From Bacteroidota bacterium (GTDB lineage Bacteria > Bacteroidota > Bacteroidia > Chitinophagales > Chitinophagaceae): 64,000 bases of DNA. The DNA lies in the NCBI GenBank assembly GCA_003175935.1, contig PSRI01000138.1, positions 1 to 64,000 of the forward strand. The letters run 5' to 3'. The translations under genes and the position numbers were made by a program. The number at the start of each line of letters is the position of its first letter. Position 1 is the first letter of the stretch. This document shows positions 48,808 to 60,700 of this stretch, in pieces. The notes below the pieces were generated by a model, which was not told where the DNA came from, did not search any database, and was given only the letters and a program-made list of their open reading frames with translations.

Positions 48808-49626
48808 ATGGAACAGTATATTGAAGTGAAATTTGAAACTAAAGAAGATTTTCAGAATGAAATTCTGATTGCTTTACTTTCTGAAATAGGATATGAAGGT
48901 TTTGAAGAAGATGGAAGAATATTAAAAGCATTCATTCCTGAATCGCATTTTGATGAAGTTGTTTTGAAAGAATTGGCAGTGAAATCCGGATTAGAATTTT
49001 CTAATACCGTTATTCCGGTGAAAAACTGGAACAGCATTTGGGAATCTGAATTTCATCCGGTTGTTGTAAATGATTTTGTTGGGATAAGGGCAGGCTTTCA
49101 TAAATCAATAACCGGTGTCAGGTATGAAATTGTGATTACTCCAAAAATGAGTTTTGGCACGGGTCATCATGATACCACTTACATGATGATTCAATCACTT
49201 GAGAATTTGGATCTGAAAAAAAAGAGCGTTGCAGATTTTGGAACAGGCACAGGAATTCTGGCGATTTTGGCTTCGAAACTTGGCGCGTCAAAAATTCTGG
49301 GAATTGATCATGATGAATGGAGTATTAGAAATGCTGAGGAAAATTTCTTGGAAAATCACGTAGATAACGTAAGTTTATCTAATACTGGCGTTTTCCCTTC
49401 AGATGATTCATGGGATTTAATTTTGGCCAACATCAATAAGCTGGTGATTCTGAGTAATATAAAAGTTATTTCTAATACGCTTGCGCCTGGGGGGATTTTG
49501 ATTACGAGTGGATACTTACTGGAGGATGAAGCAGATATGTTGAATGCTGCTGAAAGTCACGGGCTTTCAAAATTGAGCATTCAAAGGAGAAATAATTGGC
49601 TATGTATAACGTTTAAAAAGGTGTGA
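48808..49626 (+). CDS. prmA: Ribosomal protein L11 methyltransferase
   Basis: TPKMSFGTGHHDTTYMMI, VADFGTGTGILAILASKLGA, LILANINKLV. Confidence 0.93.
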   Translation: MEQYIEVKFETKEDFQNEILIALLSEIGYEGFEEDGRILKAFIPESHFDEVVLKELAVKSGLEFSNTVIPVKNWNSIWESEFHPVVVNDFVGIRAGFHKSITGVRYEIVITPKMSFGTGHHDTTYMMIQSLENLDLKKKSVADFGTGTGILAILASKLGASKILGIDHDEWSIRNAEENFLENHVDNVSLSNTGVFPSDDSWDLILANINKLVILSNIKVISNTLAPGGILITSGYLLEDEADMLNAAESHGLSKLSIQRRNNWLCITFKKV

Positions 49627-49701
49627 CCTTATGATAAATTTGATTTCTAGGGTCCTTTAAAATAGATTAAATTTGCATTCCTCAATTCAACCTGGTATCT
49701 C

Positions 49702-50361
49702 ATGAACGAAATCGCTCTTGTTGTTCTGGCATATCTTATTGGCTCTATACCAACAGCGGTTTGGGTGAGTCGTGGTTTTTTCAATATTGATATCAGGGAT
49801 TATGGTAGCGGTAATTCGGGTGCAACGAATACTTATCGCGTTTTAGGCTCCAGGTATGGAACTCTTGTAATGATAATTGACATGCTCAAGGGTTTCCTGG
49901 TTGTGAAACTTGCTTTCCTTATTCCTCATTATGCTGTGGATAATTTCGCGAGGACCAATTTCCAGATCGGACTTGGTTTGGCGGCAGTTTTGGGACATAT
50001 CTTCCCCATTTGGGCACAATTCAGGGGAGGAAAAGGGGTAGCAACATTATTTGGTTTAGTACTTGGCATTTCACCATGGACTGCACTTTGTTGTGTGGGT
50101 ATTTTTCTGCTGGTACTTTATCTTACGCGATTTGTTTCACTGAGTTCAATTTTAGCAAGTCTGGCATTTCCTATTTTCATTCTTGTAATTTTCAACGTTG
50201 AAAATGATGCCTATAGAATATTCGCTGTCGCAGTAGCACTTCTTGTGATTCTTACCCATCAAAAAAATATCACGCGTTTATTGAAAGGCAGCGAAAGCAA
50301 AGCGCCTATTCTCAAATATCGCGATCGTCGAAGAATTCGCCGAAACAGTGCCCGCTTCTAA
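49702..50361 (+). CDS. plsY: Glycerol-3-phosphate acyltransferase
   Basis: LIGSIPTAVWVSR, DYGSGNSGATNTYRVLG, GHIFPIWAQFRGGKGVATLFG. Confidence 0.95.
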   Translation: MNEIALVVLAYLIGSIPTAVWVSRGFFNIDIRDYGSGNSGATNTYRVLGSRYGTLVMIIDMLKGFLVVKLAFLIPHYAVDNFARTNFQIGLGLAAVLGHIFPIWAQFRGGKGVATLFGLVLGISPWTALCCVGIFLLVLYLTRFVSLSSILASLAFPIFILVIFNVENDAYRIFAVAVALLVILTHQKNITRLLKGSESKAPILKYRDRRRIRRNSARF

Positions 50362-50457
50362 TTATAAATCGTAATTAAATACTGCTTACACTCAAGATGC
50401 CAATTATTTGGTATAAGTATTGACATGCTATTTATGGATCGACTAAATTCATATGTT

Positions 50458-51270
50458 ATGATTAGAATTATTTTAATTGCTTCATTTGTATCATGTATTG
50501 GGATTTCATGTACCAAGAACGCTGTAACGGGAAGAAACCAGTTGCATTTGCTTCCTGAATCCGAACTACAAACAGAAGCTAAAAGTCAGTACGCTACATT
50601 TCTTTCTCAAAATAAAGTGGTATCCAAAACGGTAAGCAAGGATGCCGAAATGGTCAGCAGGGTTGGCTCCAGAATAGCAACAGCAATTACGAATTATTAT
50701 AATTCGCAAGGTAAAGGTGATGTCATAAAAGGATATCAGTGGGAATTTAATCTTGTAGATTCGAAAGAAATAAATGCCTGGTGTATGCCAGGTGGCAAAG
50801 TAGTCGTTTATACGGGACTGTTGCCTGTGACTCAAAATGAAGCAGCCCTGGCTGTTGTGATGGGTCACGAGATCGCACATGCGATAGCCCAACATGGAAA
50901 CGAAAGAATGAGCCAGGAATTAATTGCCCAGGGAATTGGAGTAGCAGGTGGAGTTCTTACTTCAGGCAATCCACAAGTGAGCAATATCTTTAATCAGGTG
51001 TACGCACCTAGCGCCGAGGTGGGTGTATTATTACCAAATTCGAGGAAGCAGGAATTAGAAGCTGACCATTATGGCCTCATATTCGCAGCACTAGCCGGAT
51101 ATAACCCCAATGAAGCAATCACATTTTGGCAGAGAATGGCCAATGCAAGCTCAGGGGCTGGTCAACCACCTGAATTTTTAAGCACACACCCATCGGATGC
51201 AACGAGAATTGAAAAGGTAAAAGAATTTGCTCAAGAGGCAATGAAGTATTACAAACCGATGAATCGATAA
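50458..51270 (+). CDS. M48-family metallopeptidase, lipoprotein-like
   Basis: Signal sequence with Cys (CIGISCTKNAVTGR), MGHEIAHAIAQHGNERMSQ (HExxH), ELEADHYGLIFAALAGY. Confidence 0.88.
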   Translation: MIRIILIASFVSCIGISCTKNAVTGRNQLHLLPESELQTEAKSQYATFLSQNKVVSKTVSKDAEMVSRVGSRIATAITNYYNSQGKGDVIKGYQWEFNLVDSKEINAWCMPGGKVVVYTGLLPVTQNEAALAVVMGHEIAHAIAQHGNERMSQELIAQGIGVAGGVLTSGNPQVSNIFNQVYAPSAEVGVLLPNSRKQELEADHYGLIFAALAGYNPNEAITFWQRMANASSGAGQPPEFLSTHPSDATRIEKVKEFAQEAMKYYKPMNR

Positions 51271-51335
51271 TAGTAAATCTGACATAATCTTTGCTGGTTA
51301 AGGAAAAGCGCGTTTTTTTAGGTTCAAAAAGTTGC

Positions 51336-51362
51336 TTGTAAACTTTTGTTTATTTAACTTTG
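51336..51362 (+). promoter_or_regulatory. Bacteroidota-type promoter
   Basis: TTG (51336-51338) and TAACTTTG (51355-51362). Confidence 0.5.
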
Positions 51363-51395
51363 CACACTCTTTGAACTTTTAAATCCCGTTGAAGC

Positions 51396-52058
51396 ATGAT
51401 GCAGACTATGTTTGAGAAACTTCAACTCTCAGAGGAAAAAAACTTATTAATTCAAGGTCTTCCTTCCTCAATCGAAAAGCAGTTTGCGAAGCTTTCTTTC
51501 GCTAAAAATGTAACTCCGTTATTAAAATCCAGGAAAATTGACTTCGCTTTGGTTTTTGCGATCAATGCAAACCAGTTAAATGGTATTTTAAAGGATGTAC
51601 TGCCTGCACTTAATGAAGAAGGAAAATTATGGGTAGCTTATCCCAAAACGACCTCAAAAATAGTAAGTGACCTCAACAGAGATTGCAGTTGGCAGTTGCT
51701 CAATCAAAGTGGATTTGAAAGTGTAAGACAGGTTGCGCTGGATCATGTTTGGACAGCCACCAGGTTTAAGAAACCCGAACAAATCAAAATTCCTTCTAGA
51801 CCAACTGTTCCTGTTCCAACTCCCATTGAAGTTGAAGGAATTGATATGAAGGCGCGCACAGTCACTGCACCTGTCGACCTGGAAAAATCACTTTCCAAAA
51901 ATAAAAAAGCACGTGATTTCTTTGATAAACTTTCATTTACAAACAAGAAAGAATATTTGAAGTGGATCAGCGAAGCTGGGAATGAAGCAAGGCAGGCAAG
52001 AATTGAATCCACCATTGTGAAGTTACTTTCAAGCAAAAAGAATCCGTTAGAAAAATAA
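51396..52058 (+). CDS. YdeI/OmpD-associated-like protein
   Basis: C-terminal ARDFFDKLSFTNKKEYLKWISEAGNEARQARIESTIVKL resembles the YdeI/OmdA domain. Confidence 0.7.
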   Translation: MMQTMFEKLQLSEEKNLLIQGLPSSIEKQFAKLSFAKNVTPLLKSRKIDFALVFAINANQLNGILKDVLPALNEEGKLWVAYPKTTSKIVSDLNRDCSWQLLNQSGFESVRQVALDHVWTATRFKKPEQIKIPSRPTVPVPTPIEVEGIDMKARTVTAPVDLEKSLSKNKKARDFFDKLSFTNKKEYLKWISEAGNEARQARIESTIVKLLSSKKNPLEK

Positions 52059-52081
52059 ACGAATTGATTTCCTTTTGAAAA

Positions 52082-52119
52082 AGATTATCAGGATAATTGC
52101 AAACTGATAATCTTTTTTT
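52082..52119 (+). terminator. Intrinsic terminator
   Basis: AGATTATCAG ... CTGATAATCT followed by TTTTTTA. Confidence 0.85.
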
Positions 52120-52629
52120 ATGTTCCTCAATGTAGAAATCAAAGCCAGGTGCGAGGATCCTACCCATGTAAGGACCTATTTGATCGAACACAATGCGCGT
52201 TATGTTGGGAAAGATTTTCAGCGCGACACTTATTTTATCACCCCTAAAGGCCGCCTCAAACTTCGAGAAGGTTTGATTGAAAATGCATTGATTTATTACG
52301 AAAGAAAAAATCAGGAAGGACCCAAAGAATCTTCGGTGATCTTATACCATCCATCTGATATAATCAAACTCAAGTCTATTTTAGAAAATACAATGGATGT
52401 TAGGGTTCAGGTTTTTAAGAATCGCGAAATTTACTTCCTCGCAAATGTGAAATTTCATATTGACATCGTTGAAAATTTGGGAAATTTTATTGAAATCGAG
52501 GCCATTGACGATTCAGGAACTAACGACAAAAAAAAGTTGCAGGAACAATGTGAATTTTATCTCGACAAATTTGCTATTCGAAAAAAAGATTTGATTTCAG
52601 AGTCTTATAGTGATATGCTGCTTACTTAA
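52120..52629 (+). CDS. CYTH-domain / class IV adenylate cyclase-like protein
   Basis: FLNVEIKARCEDPTHVRTYL; RDTYFITPKGRLKLREG; VKFHIDIVENLGNFIEIEAI. Confidence 0.82.
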   Translation: MFLNVEIKARCEDPTHVRTYLIEHNARYVGKDFQRDTYFITPKGRLKLREGLIENALIYYERKNQEGPKESSVILYHPSDIIKLKSILENTMDVRVQVFKNREIYFLANVKFHIDIVENLGNFIEIEAIDDSGTNDKKKLQEQCEFYLDKFAIRKKDLISESYSDMLLT

Positions 52630-54568
52630 AAATGACAGTTCCCATTTGGCGGGTTATTTCTATTTCGAGTTGCTTCAGGTGCTGATGAGTTTGTATTAGC
52701 GTCATTTGTTCATCCACGGTATGAATTTTTTCCATGTCACGCTGATTCTCGTCAATTAATCTTTTAATTTTTCGAAGCTTAAGATAACTCATGGTTGACA
52801 ACACTTCTTCCCGATATAATTCCTCTCTTCCCGGCATCGGTCCGTCATAATGTTCTTTCCAGTTTACGCTAAGTTCATAGGGGGATTCCATTAATGAAAT
52901 GGCAAGAGAACTCATTGAATGATCCTCATGATAAAGAAAATTTTTAGGACCCGGATCCAGTCCTGCCTCATACCACGTTTTGAAGGTATCGATTATTTTG
53001 AGGAGGTTTTTATTATCGAAAAGTTCGTTTAATCCGTTAGTTTCAAATTCTTCGAACAAATGATCTGCAACGGTTCGTGATTCATCCCATGATTTAGTGC
53101 CAAATTCAATTAATGCCCTCACTATATTCATTTCATTCAATTCATCTTTTCGCAGAAGGAGAGAAGCATCATCTTCTTCGTCTGGAATTTGAGCAGTTTC
53201 TGTATCCTGATATTCGGATGCATTTTCTGCAGCATTTTTGTATTCCTGTTTTGAAACTCTTTCCCTGATGAATTTATTTACAAGTGTATTTAAGCCCGTT
53301 TCGTCAATCTTCAGGAGTTCGGAACATTGCCTGATATAATCTTGTTGCCGGGTAAAATCCTCTGCTTTATTTAACCTGGAAATAGTTTCCGCAATCCGAT
53401 TAACAACTTCAGATTTTTTCTTCGCATCCCGACCGGCATCACGAAGTGAGACTTCAAGTTGAAAAAGAATAAAGTCCTTTTTATTTGCTTCAAGAAAATT
53501 TCTAAAACCGGAAGCACCCACTTTATTTACATAGCTATCCGGGTCTTCATTATCTGGAATCAGGACCAGTTTCACATTTAATCCTTCTTCCAGTGCTAGA
53601 TCTAATCCTCTTAAAGCAGCCTTTATGCCTGCGGAATCACCATCGTATATAATAGTAAGGTTGGATGTATATTTTTTAATCAGTCTTAGTTGGTCGGGAG
53701 TAAGCGAAGTTCCACCGCTGGCAACTACGTTTTCAATTCCTGCCTGATGGAGAGATATCACATCTGTGTATCCTTCAACCAACAGACATTCTTCAGCCTT
53801 GTCAATTGCCTGACGGGCGAAATAAGATCCATACAGGATTTTACTTTTGACGTAGATTTCGTTTTCTGGAGTATTAATGTATTTGGGAGCCCTGTCATTA
53901 CCTGCAATAATCCTTGCTCCAAATCCCAAAACCTTCCCGGTTTGATTATGAACCGGGAAAATAACTCTGCCCCTATAGTTGTCCGTTGGTTTTTCATCCC
54001 GTATAACAACGAGACCGGTCTTTACTAAAAGTTCCGGATTATATTGAGCGGAAAGAGCTTCCGTTGCGAAAGCTTCTTTTTTGTTGAGCGCATAACCCAG
54101 CTGGAATTTTTTAATAATCTCTTCTCTGAATCCTCTCTCTTTCAGGTAACTCAATCCTATATCGATACCCTCTTCACTTTCAAAAAGGATATCTGAAAAA
54201 TACTTTTGGGCAAAACCATTAATGATATAAAGACTGTCGGCAACCTGGCGGATTTGCTTCAATTCCGGACTGGTTTCAGTCTCTTCAATGGTCACATTAT
54301 ATTTATTTGCCAACCATCGTAAAGCCTCAACATAGCTATACTTTTCATGCTCCATCAAAAAACCAATCGCATTTCCGCTTCGGCCACACCCAAAACACTT
54401 ATAAATTTCCTTGGTAGGAGACACCGTAAACGACGGAGTTTTTTCGTTATGAAAAGGACATAAACCGAGGTAATTCGTGCCTCTTTTCTTCAGTCTGACA
54501 AAGCCGCCCACTATGTCAACAATGTCAATCCTGCTCAGGATTTGCTGTATGGTAATTTGCGAGATCAG
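52622..54568 (-). CDS. dnaG: DNA primase
   Basis: GLCPFHNEKTPSFTVSPTKEIYKCFGCGRSGNAIGFLMEHE zinc finger; ECLLVEGYTDVISLHQAG TOPRIM. Extended 19 codons upstream of the ORF-track GTG to recover LISQITIQQILSRIDIVDI; apparent start codon CTG. Confidence 0.9.
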   Translation of the reverse strand: MISQITIQQILSRIDIVDIVGGFVRLKKRGTNYLGLCPFHNEKTPSFTVSPTKEIYKCFGCGRSGNAIGFLMEHEKYSYVEALRWLANKYNVTIEETETSPELKQIRQVADSLYIINGFAQKYFSDILFESEEGIDIGLSYLKERGFREEIIKKFQLGYALNKKEAFATEALSAQYNPELLVKTGLVVIRDEKPTDNYRGRVIFPVHNQTGKVLGFGARIIAGNDRAPKYINTPENEIYVKSKILYGSYFARQAIDKAEECLLVEGYTDVISLHQAGIENVVASGGTSLTPDQLRLIKKYTSNLTIIYDGDSAGIKAALRGLDLALEEGLNVKLVLIPDNEDPDSYVNKVGASGFRNFLEANKKDFILFQLEVSLRDAGRDAKKKSEVVNRIAETISRLNKAEDFTRQQDYIRQCSELLKIDETGLNTLVNKFIRERVSKQEYKNAAENASEYQDTETAQIPDEEDDASLLLRKDELNEMNIVRALIEFGTKSWDESRTVADHLFEEFETNGLNELFDNKNLLKIIDTFKTWYEAGLDPGPKNFLYHEDHSMSSLAISLMESPYELSVNWKEHYDGPMPGREELYREEVLSTMSYLKLRKIKRLIDENQRDMEKIHTVDEQMTLIQTHQHLKQLEIEITRQMGTVIFK

Positions 54569-54717
54569 CCCTATTTTGATTTAGAATGCACAAATTAGTC
54601 GTCCTGAGGGTATCCAAAAATTTTTTTTTAAGCATGTGGTTTGCAACAATTTAAAGATTTTTCGTTCGTTATAACTCGGTTGTCTATATCCTGAATAAAC
54701 CCAAGAATGATTTTCCT

Positions 54718-57700
54718 ATGAAGAGAATTTTACTGTTTGTTCCCTTAATATTATTAGCGTTTAATAATATTTGGGCTAACAACGAGACTGGAAAACCGAA
54801 GTCTGCTTTAACAGCAGATTTCTCTGCTTCTGTGACATCGGGCTGTATTCCATTAGCTACAGTTTTCACAGACAATTCCACCTTCAACGTAGGAGATCCA
54901 ATTGTGAACTGGACCTGGGATTTCGGTGATGGTTCACCGATAGTGACAGGTGTCCAAAATCCTTCGCACACCTTCATAAATGATGGAACATGGGATGTCA
55001 AACTTACGGTTACCACGGCTTCGAATGCTACCGCTACAATAACTAAAACAGGATACATTTCTTCAGGCGCTAAATACACTCCGGATCTTGGTCCGGACTT
55101 TTCTATTTGCGACGGTTCCAACGCCCTGTTGATGGATAATAGTGGTTATACAAACGATTTTGAATATACCTGGTATGATGGTTCTGGTAATGTAATTTTT
55201 ACGGGTACCATGTACGTTTTTGTTAATACTGCAGATACTTATACTGCAGAAATTAATCACCTGGGTTGTATTGGGACTGACCAGATTGTGATCTCTTCAA
55301 GCCCTCCCTTAACTGTAGATTGGAATTATACGGTTCTTGCAAATTGTACCAATGTACAGGTTCAATTCAATGACTTATCCACCTTCTGCGGAGGTGGTGG
55401 CGGAGGAGCATCGTATACATGGTTTTTTAATGATGGAAGTCCTCCTGATAATACCCAAAATCCTATTCACACTTTCACTACGGGTGGAAGCCATACTATT
55501 CAATTAAGTGTGGATGATGGAATGGGTAATGCAGATTCAAAGGTAGTAACCATCAACCTGCCAAATCCTTCTGGTACTCCAACTGTGGATCTTGGGCCGG
55601 ATCAACATTTATGTAACGGATCTTCAATACAATTGGACGCGAATAATGAACCTGGTGCTACTTACTCCTGGTCTCCTGCCACAGGTTTAGATGATCCAAC
55701 TATCTACAATCCTACTGCATCTCCAACAACAACAACAACTTACACTGTTACTAAAGTTAAATGCGGAGTTACGGTTACTGATAATATTCAAATTATTGTT
55801 GATCCTGCAATTACCATGGATTTTGTTGCAGACAAAACCAGTGGTTGTGCACCGCTTGCCGTAACATTTACAGATAATTCATTCTCCTGCGCAGACTTTA
55901 TAACATCGTGGTCATGGGATTTTGGTGATGGAAACACTTCAACACTTTCTCAACCAACTCATACTTATGCTGCGGCTGGTAATTATACAGTAAGCCTTAC
56001 CGTTACTTCAATGGGAGGCGCTACTGCAACCTTATCTAAACCAAATTTCATTACGGTAAATAGTGCACCTGTAGTGAATTTAGGTAATGACACAGCACTT
56101 TGTATTGGAAGCACCCTGGTGCTTGATGCTGGAAATCCCGGAGCAACCTATCTCTGGAATCCTGGCGGAGCAACAACACAAACACTTACTGTTACAGGAT
56201 TTGTACCTACCGTTTATACGGTTCAGGTTACAAAAGGTGGATGCACAGCCAGCGATAATATCAAGGTAGATCTTAAACCTTCTGTAACTCCTGATTTCAG
56301 TTCACTGGTTGTTTCAACTTGTACTCCAATTGGAGTTCAGTTCACAGATATGAGTACTGTTTGTACTGGAAGTATTACAGGATGGAGCTGGGATTTCGGA
56401 GATGGAAATACCAGTACTGCCCAAAATCCATTGCATAATTATGCGGCAGGAGGTACTTATACGGTTTCTCTAACGGTAACGCCTAGTAGCGGACTTCCAA
56501 GTACAACAAGTAAGAGCATCACAATTAGCGGCGGAACTGGTATTAGTGTAAATCTTGGAAATGATACCGCCATTTGTTTAGGTACATCAATAACTCTTGA
56601 CGCAGGTAATACTGGATCAACATTCCTGTGGAGTACAGGCGCAACCACACAAACTATTTCTGTAAGCCTGCCCGGTAAGTATTATGTTGATGTAACGAAT
56701 GGAACATGTAGCGGATCGGACACTATTAATGTAACAATAAAACCTGCGGCAGTTGTAGACTTCAGCACATCAGTTGTTTCTCCGTGTGGACCTATAAGCA
56801 TACAATTCACAGATGCGACAACTGTCTGCACAGGCTCTATATCAAGTTGGAGTTGGGATTTTGGTGATGGTAATACTTCAACATCACAGAACCCGCTTCA
56901 CAACTATGCAGCAACTGGAACTTACAATGTAACCCTTACGATAGTGACTTCAACGGGTGTAACTTCTTCGACAACAAAACCGGTTACGGTTACAGGTGGA
57001 AGTTTGACCGTTGATCTTGGACCTGATCAAACAGTATGTAGCGGATCTTCCGTTACACTTGATGCGGGAATTTCTGGTGCGACTTATTTATGGAGCACGG
57101 GTGCAACTACTCAAACTATCTCAGTAAATACTACGGGTTCATATTCTGTAACAGTAACACAGGGTGGATGTACGGGATCTGACGCTGTTAACGTAACGGT
57201 TAATCCTTTGCCAACAGTTGATCTCGGTCCGGATGCAACAATTTGTTCGGGAAATAACCTGACACTTGATGCAGGTAATCCTGGTGCTACTTATTTGTGG
57301 AGCACAGGTGCAACGACTCAAACAATTTCGGTAAATACTCCAGGCACCTATTCAGTAACTGTAACATTCGGCGGTTGCAGTGCAAGTGATGCAATTAATG
57401 TTACTGTGAATCCTTCACCAACTGTGAATTTAGGACCCGACAAATCAATTTGTCTTGGATCTTCAACCATACTTGATGCCGGCAATGTGGGTGCAACTTA
57501 TCTCTGGAGCACTGGGGCAACAACTCAAACTATCTCTGTAAATACTGCGGGCTCTTATTCAGTAACGGTAACTGCTGGTGGCTGTAGCGCAAGCGATGCA
57601 ATTAATATTGGAGTGATTCCACCGCCTGTTGTGAATCTTGGTCCGGATGCCACTATTTGTGCAGGATCCAGTATGACACTCGATGCAGGTAATCCTGGTG

Positions 57701-60700
57701 CTACTTATTTGTGGAGCACAGGTGCGACAACAAGGACGATTGTGGTTAATACTGCGGGAACCTATTCAGTAACGGTAACGGCTGGTGGCTGTAGTGCAAG
57801 CGATGGTATTGACATTAGTGTCAATCCCGGCCCAACAGTAAATCTTGGTGCTGATCAAACAGTATGCAGTGGAACACCAGTAATATTAGATGCAGGAAAT
57901 GCAGGTGCAACTTATTTGTGGAGTACTGGTGCAACAACGCAAACCATTTCTGTAAATACAACTGGTACTTATTCAGTAACAGTAACAGCTGGAGGATGTA
58001 GTGCAAGTGATAATGTAAATGTCACTGTGAATCCAACACCGGTTGTTGACCTTGGGCCAGATGCTACAATCTGTTCTGGTTCAACGGTTGTGCTCGATGC
58101 CGGTAATGCAGGTGCAACTTATTTATGGAGCACGGGAGCAACCACTCAAACAATTTCGGTAAATACTGCAGGAACATATTCTGTAACTGTAACTAAAGGT
58201 GGATGCAGTGCAAGTGATGCTATTAATATTACAGTTGGATCTGCAATAGTCGTTGATCTTGGTCCGGATGCAACTATTTGTGCCGGTTCCAATATAACAC
58301 TTGATGCAGGAAATGTTGGTGCGACTTATTTGTGGAACACCGGAGCAACAACAAGAACGATTACTGTAAGTTCAGCGGGAACTTATTCTGTAACTGTTAC
58401 TCAGGGAACTTGCAGTGCCAGCGACGCGATCAACATTACAACTAAACCTGCTCCGACAGTAAATCTTGGACCCGATGCTACAATATGTGCAGGTTCAAAT
58501 ATTACACTGGACGCCGGAAATGCAGGAGCAACCTACTTGTGGAGTACTGGAGCAACAACCCAAACGATTGTTGTAAGTACTGCAGGAACTTATTCAGTAA
58601 CTGTAACAGCTGGTGGATGTAGTGCATCTGATGCTATAGATATTGCTGTGAATCCGCCTCCGGTTGTAAATCTCGGACCTGATGCAACAATCTGTTCCGG
58701 AACAAACATTACACTTGATGCTGGTAACGCTGGTGCAACATACTTATGGAGCACAGGGGCAACCACACAAACCATAACTGTAAATACGGCTGGCTCATAT
58801 TCAGTAACTGTAACAAAAGGTGGATGTAGTGCTTCGGATGCAATCAATATTTCAGTGAATCCTTCACCAAATGTGAACCTGGGACCTGATGCAACAATAT
58901 GCGTAGGAAACAGCATTACATTGGATGCGGGCAATGCCGGAGCAACCTACTTGTGGAGTACAGGAGCAACCACGCAAACCATTTCTGTAAACACTGCGGG
59001 AACCTATTCTGTAACTGTAACTGCAGGTGGATGTAGTTCAACAGATGCGATTAACGTTGCTGTAAATCCCGCTCCAATCGTAAATCTCGGACCAGATGCT
59101 TCGATATGTTCTGGCAGCAGTGTAACATTAGATGCAGGAAACCCTGGAGCAACATATCTGTGGAGCACAGGAGCAACTACACAAACGATCTCGGTAAATA
59201 CTGCGGGAACTTATTCTGTAACTGTAACTAAAGGTGGATGTAGTGCAAGTGATGCCATTGACATCACTACAAATACGCCTCCTACGGTAATGCTGGGACC
59301 TGACGTTTCAATATGTGCAGGTTCAACAGCGACACTCGATGCAGGTAATCCAGGGGCAACTTATTTGTGGAGCAATGGTGCAACTACTCAAAAAATAACA
59401 GTAAGTACCGCTGGAACCTATTCGGTAACTGTGACCAAGAACGGATGTACAGGATCTGATGCGATTAATATCACTGTGAAACCTCTTCCTGTAGTAAATC
59501 TCGGTCCGGATGCATCTGTATGTACCAGTACGAGTCTTACACTTGATGCAGGAAACCCAGGTGCGGCATATTTGTGGAACACTGGAGCAACAACTCAAAC
59601 TATTTCTGTAAATACTGCAGGAACTTATTCTGTACAGGTTACTAAGTTTGGCTGTACAGGTTCTGATGCGATCAATATCACAACAACTGCGGGACCTGTG
59701 GTTAATTTAGGTCCGGATGCAACTATATGTTCAGGTACAAGTACAACACTTGATGCCGGAAACCCGGGTGCGACTTATTTGTGGAGCACAGGAGCAACTA
59801 CACAAACAATTTCAGTAAATACTACGGGAACTTATTCGGTAACTGTAACCAAGAATGGTTGTACTGCAACAGATGCGATCAACATCACAGTGGGAAGTGC
59901 ACTGGTTGTTAATCTCGGTAATGACACGGCGATTTGCCTGGGAAGTTCAATAGTGCTGGATGCAGGAAATGCAGGATCAACATACTTGTGGAGCCCTGGT
60001 GGAGCGACAACGCAAACTTTGACAGTGACAGGATTTGCTCCGACTGTTTACACAGTCACTGTCACTAATGGTGGGTGTACAGGAACAGATAATATCAAAG
60101 TAGACCTTAAAGCGGCGTCGACACCACAGTTCACTTATGTTGTGACTCCGACTTGTGCGCCAGTATCTGTTCAATTCACAGACGCTTCTACAGTATGTAC
60201 AGGCACAATAACAGGTTGGTTGTGGGATTTCGGTGACGGAAATACGTCAACAGTTCAAAACCCGAATCATAGTTATGCAACCCCTGGTACTTACACAGTA
60301 TCGCTTACGATAACTCCGTCCAGCGGATTGCCAACTACAACAACAAATTCAGTAATCGTAAATGGTGGAGGAATCACTGTGAATCTTGGAAATGATACGG
60401 CCATTTGTTTAGGTAATACACTTACACTTAATGCAGGCAATGCAGGTTCAACTTATCTGTGGAAGAGTGGTGCAACAACGCAAACTATTACAGTGCTCTT
60501 CCCTGGTAAGTATTGGGTAGATGTTACGAATGGTGGTTGTTCGGGTTCAGACACAATTGTAGTTTCTGTGAAACCTCCGCTTGCTGTGAATTTTGGAATT
60601 GATAGTTCACTGGCAAATTGCACGCCTGCTGACATCAAGTTTACGGATAGCTCTAAAGTTTCTTGTGGTCAAACAATAAGTTCATGGGCATGGGATTTTG

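Noticed and set aside
49639-49675. TAAATTTG promoter-like element upstream of plsY
   Set aside because: The nearest TTTG is about 25 nt away, outside the usual spacing, so support is weak.
58590-58934. Minus-strand ORFs across the repeat array (for example 58590-58934, 59323-59598)
   Set aside because: Antisense shadows created by the repetitive coding sequence.
57007-59904. Regular repeats that could suggest a CRISPR or satellite array
   Set aside because: Period is 207 bp, in frame throughout, with codon-level divergence and conserved protein; no short identical repeats with unique spacers.
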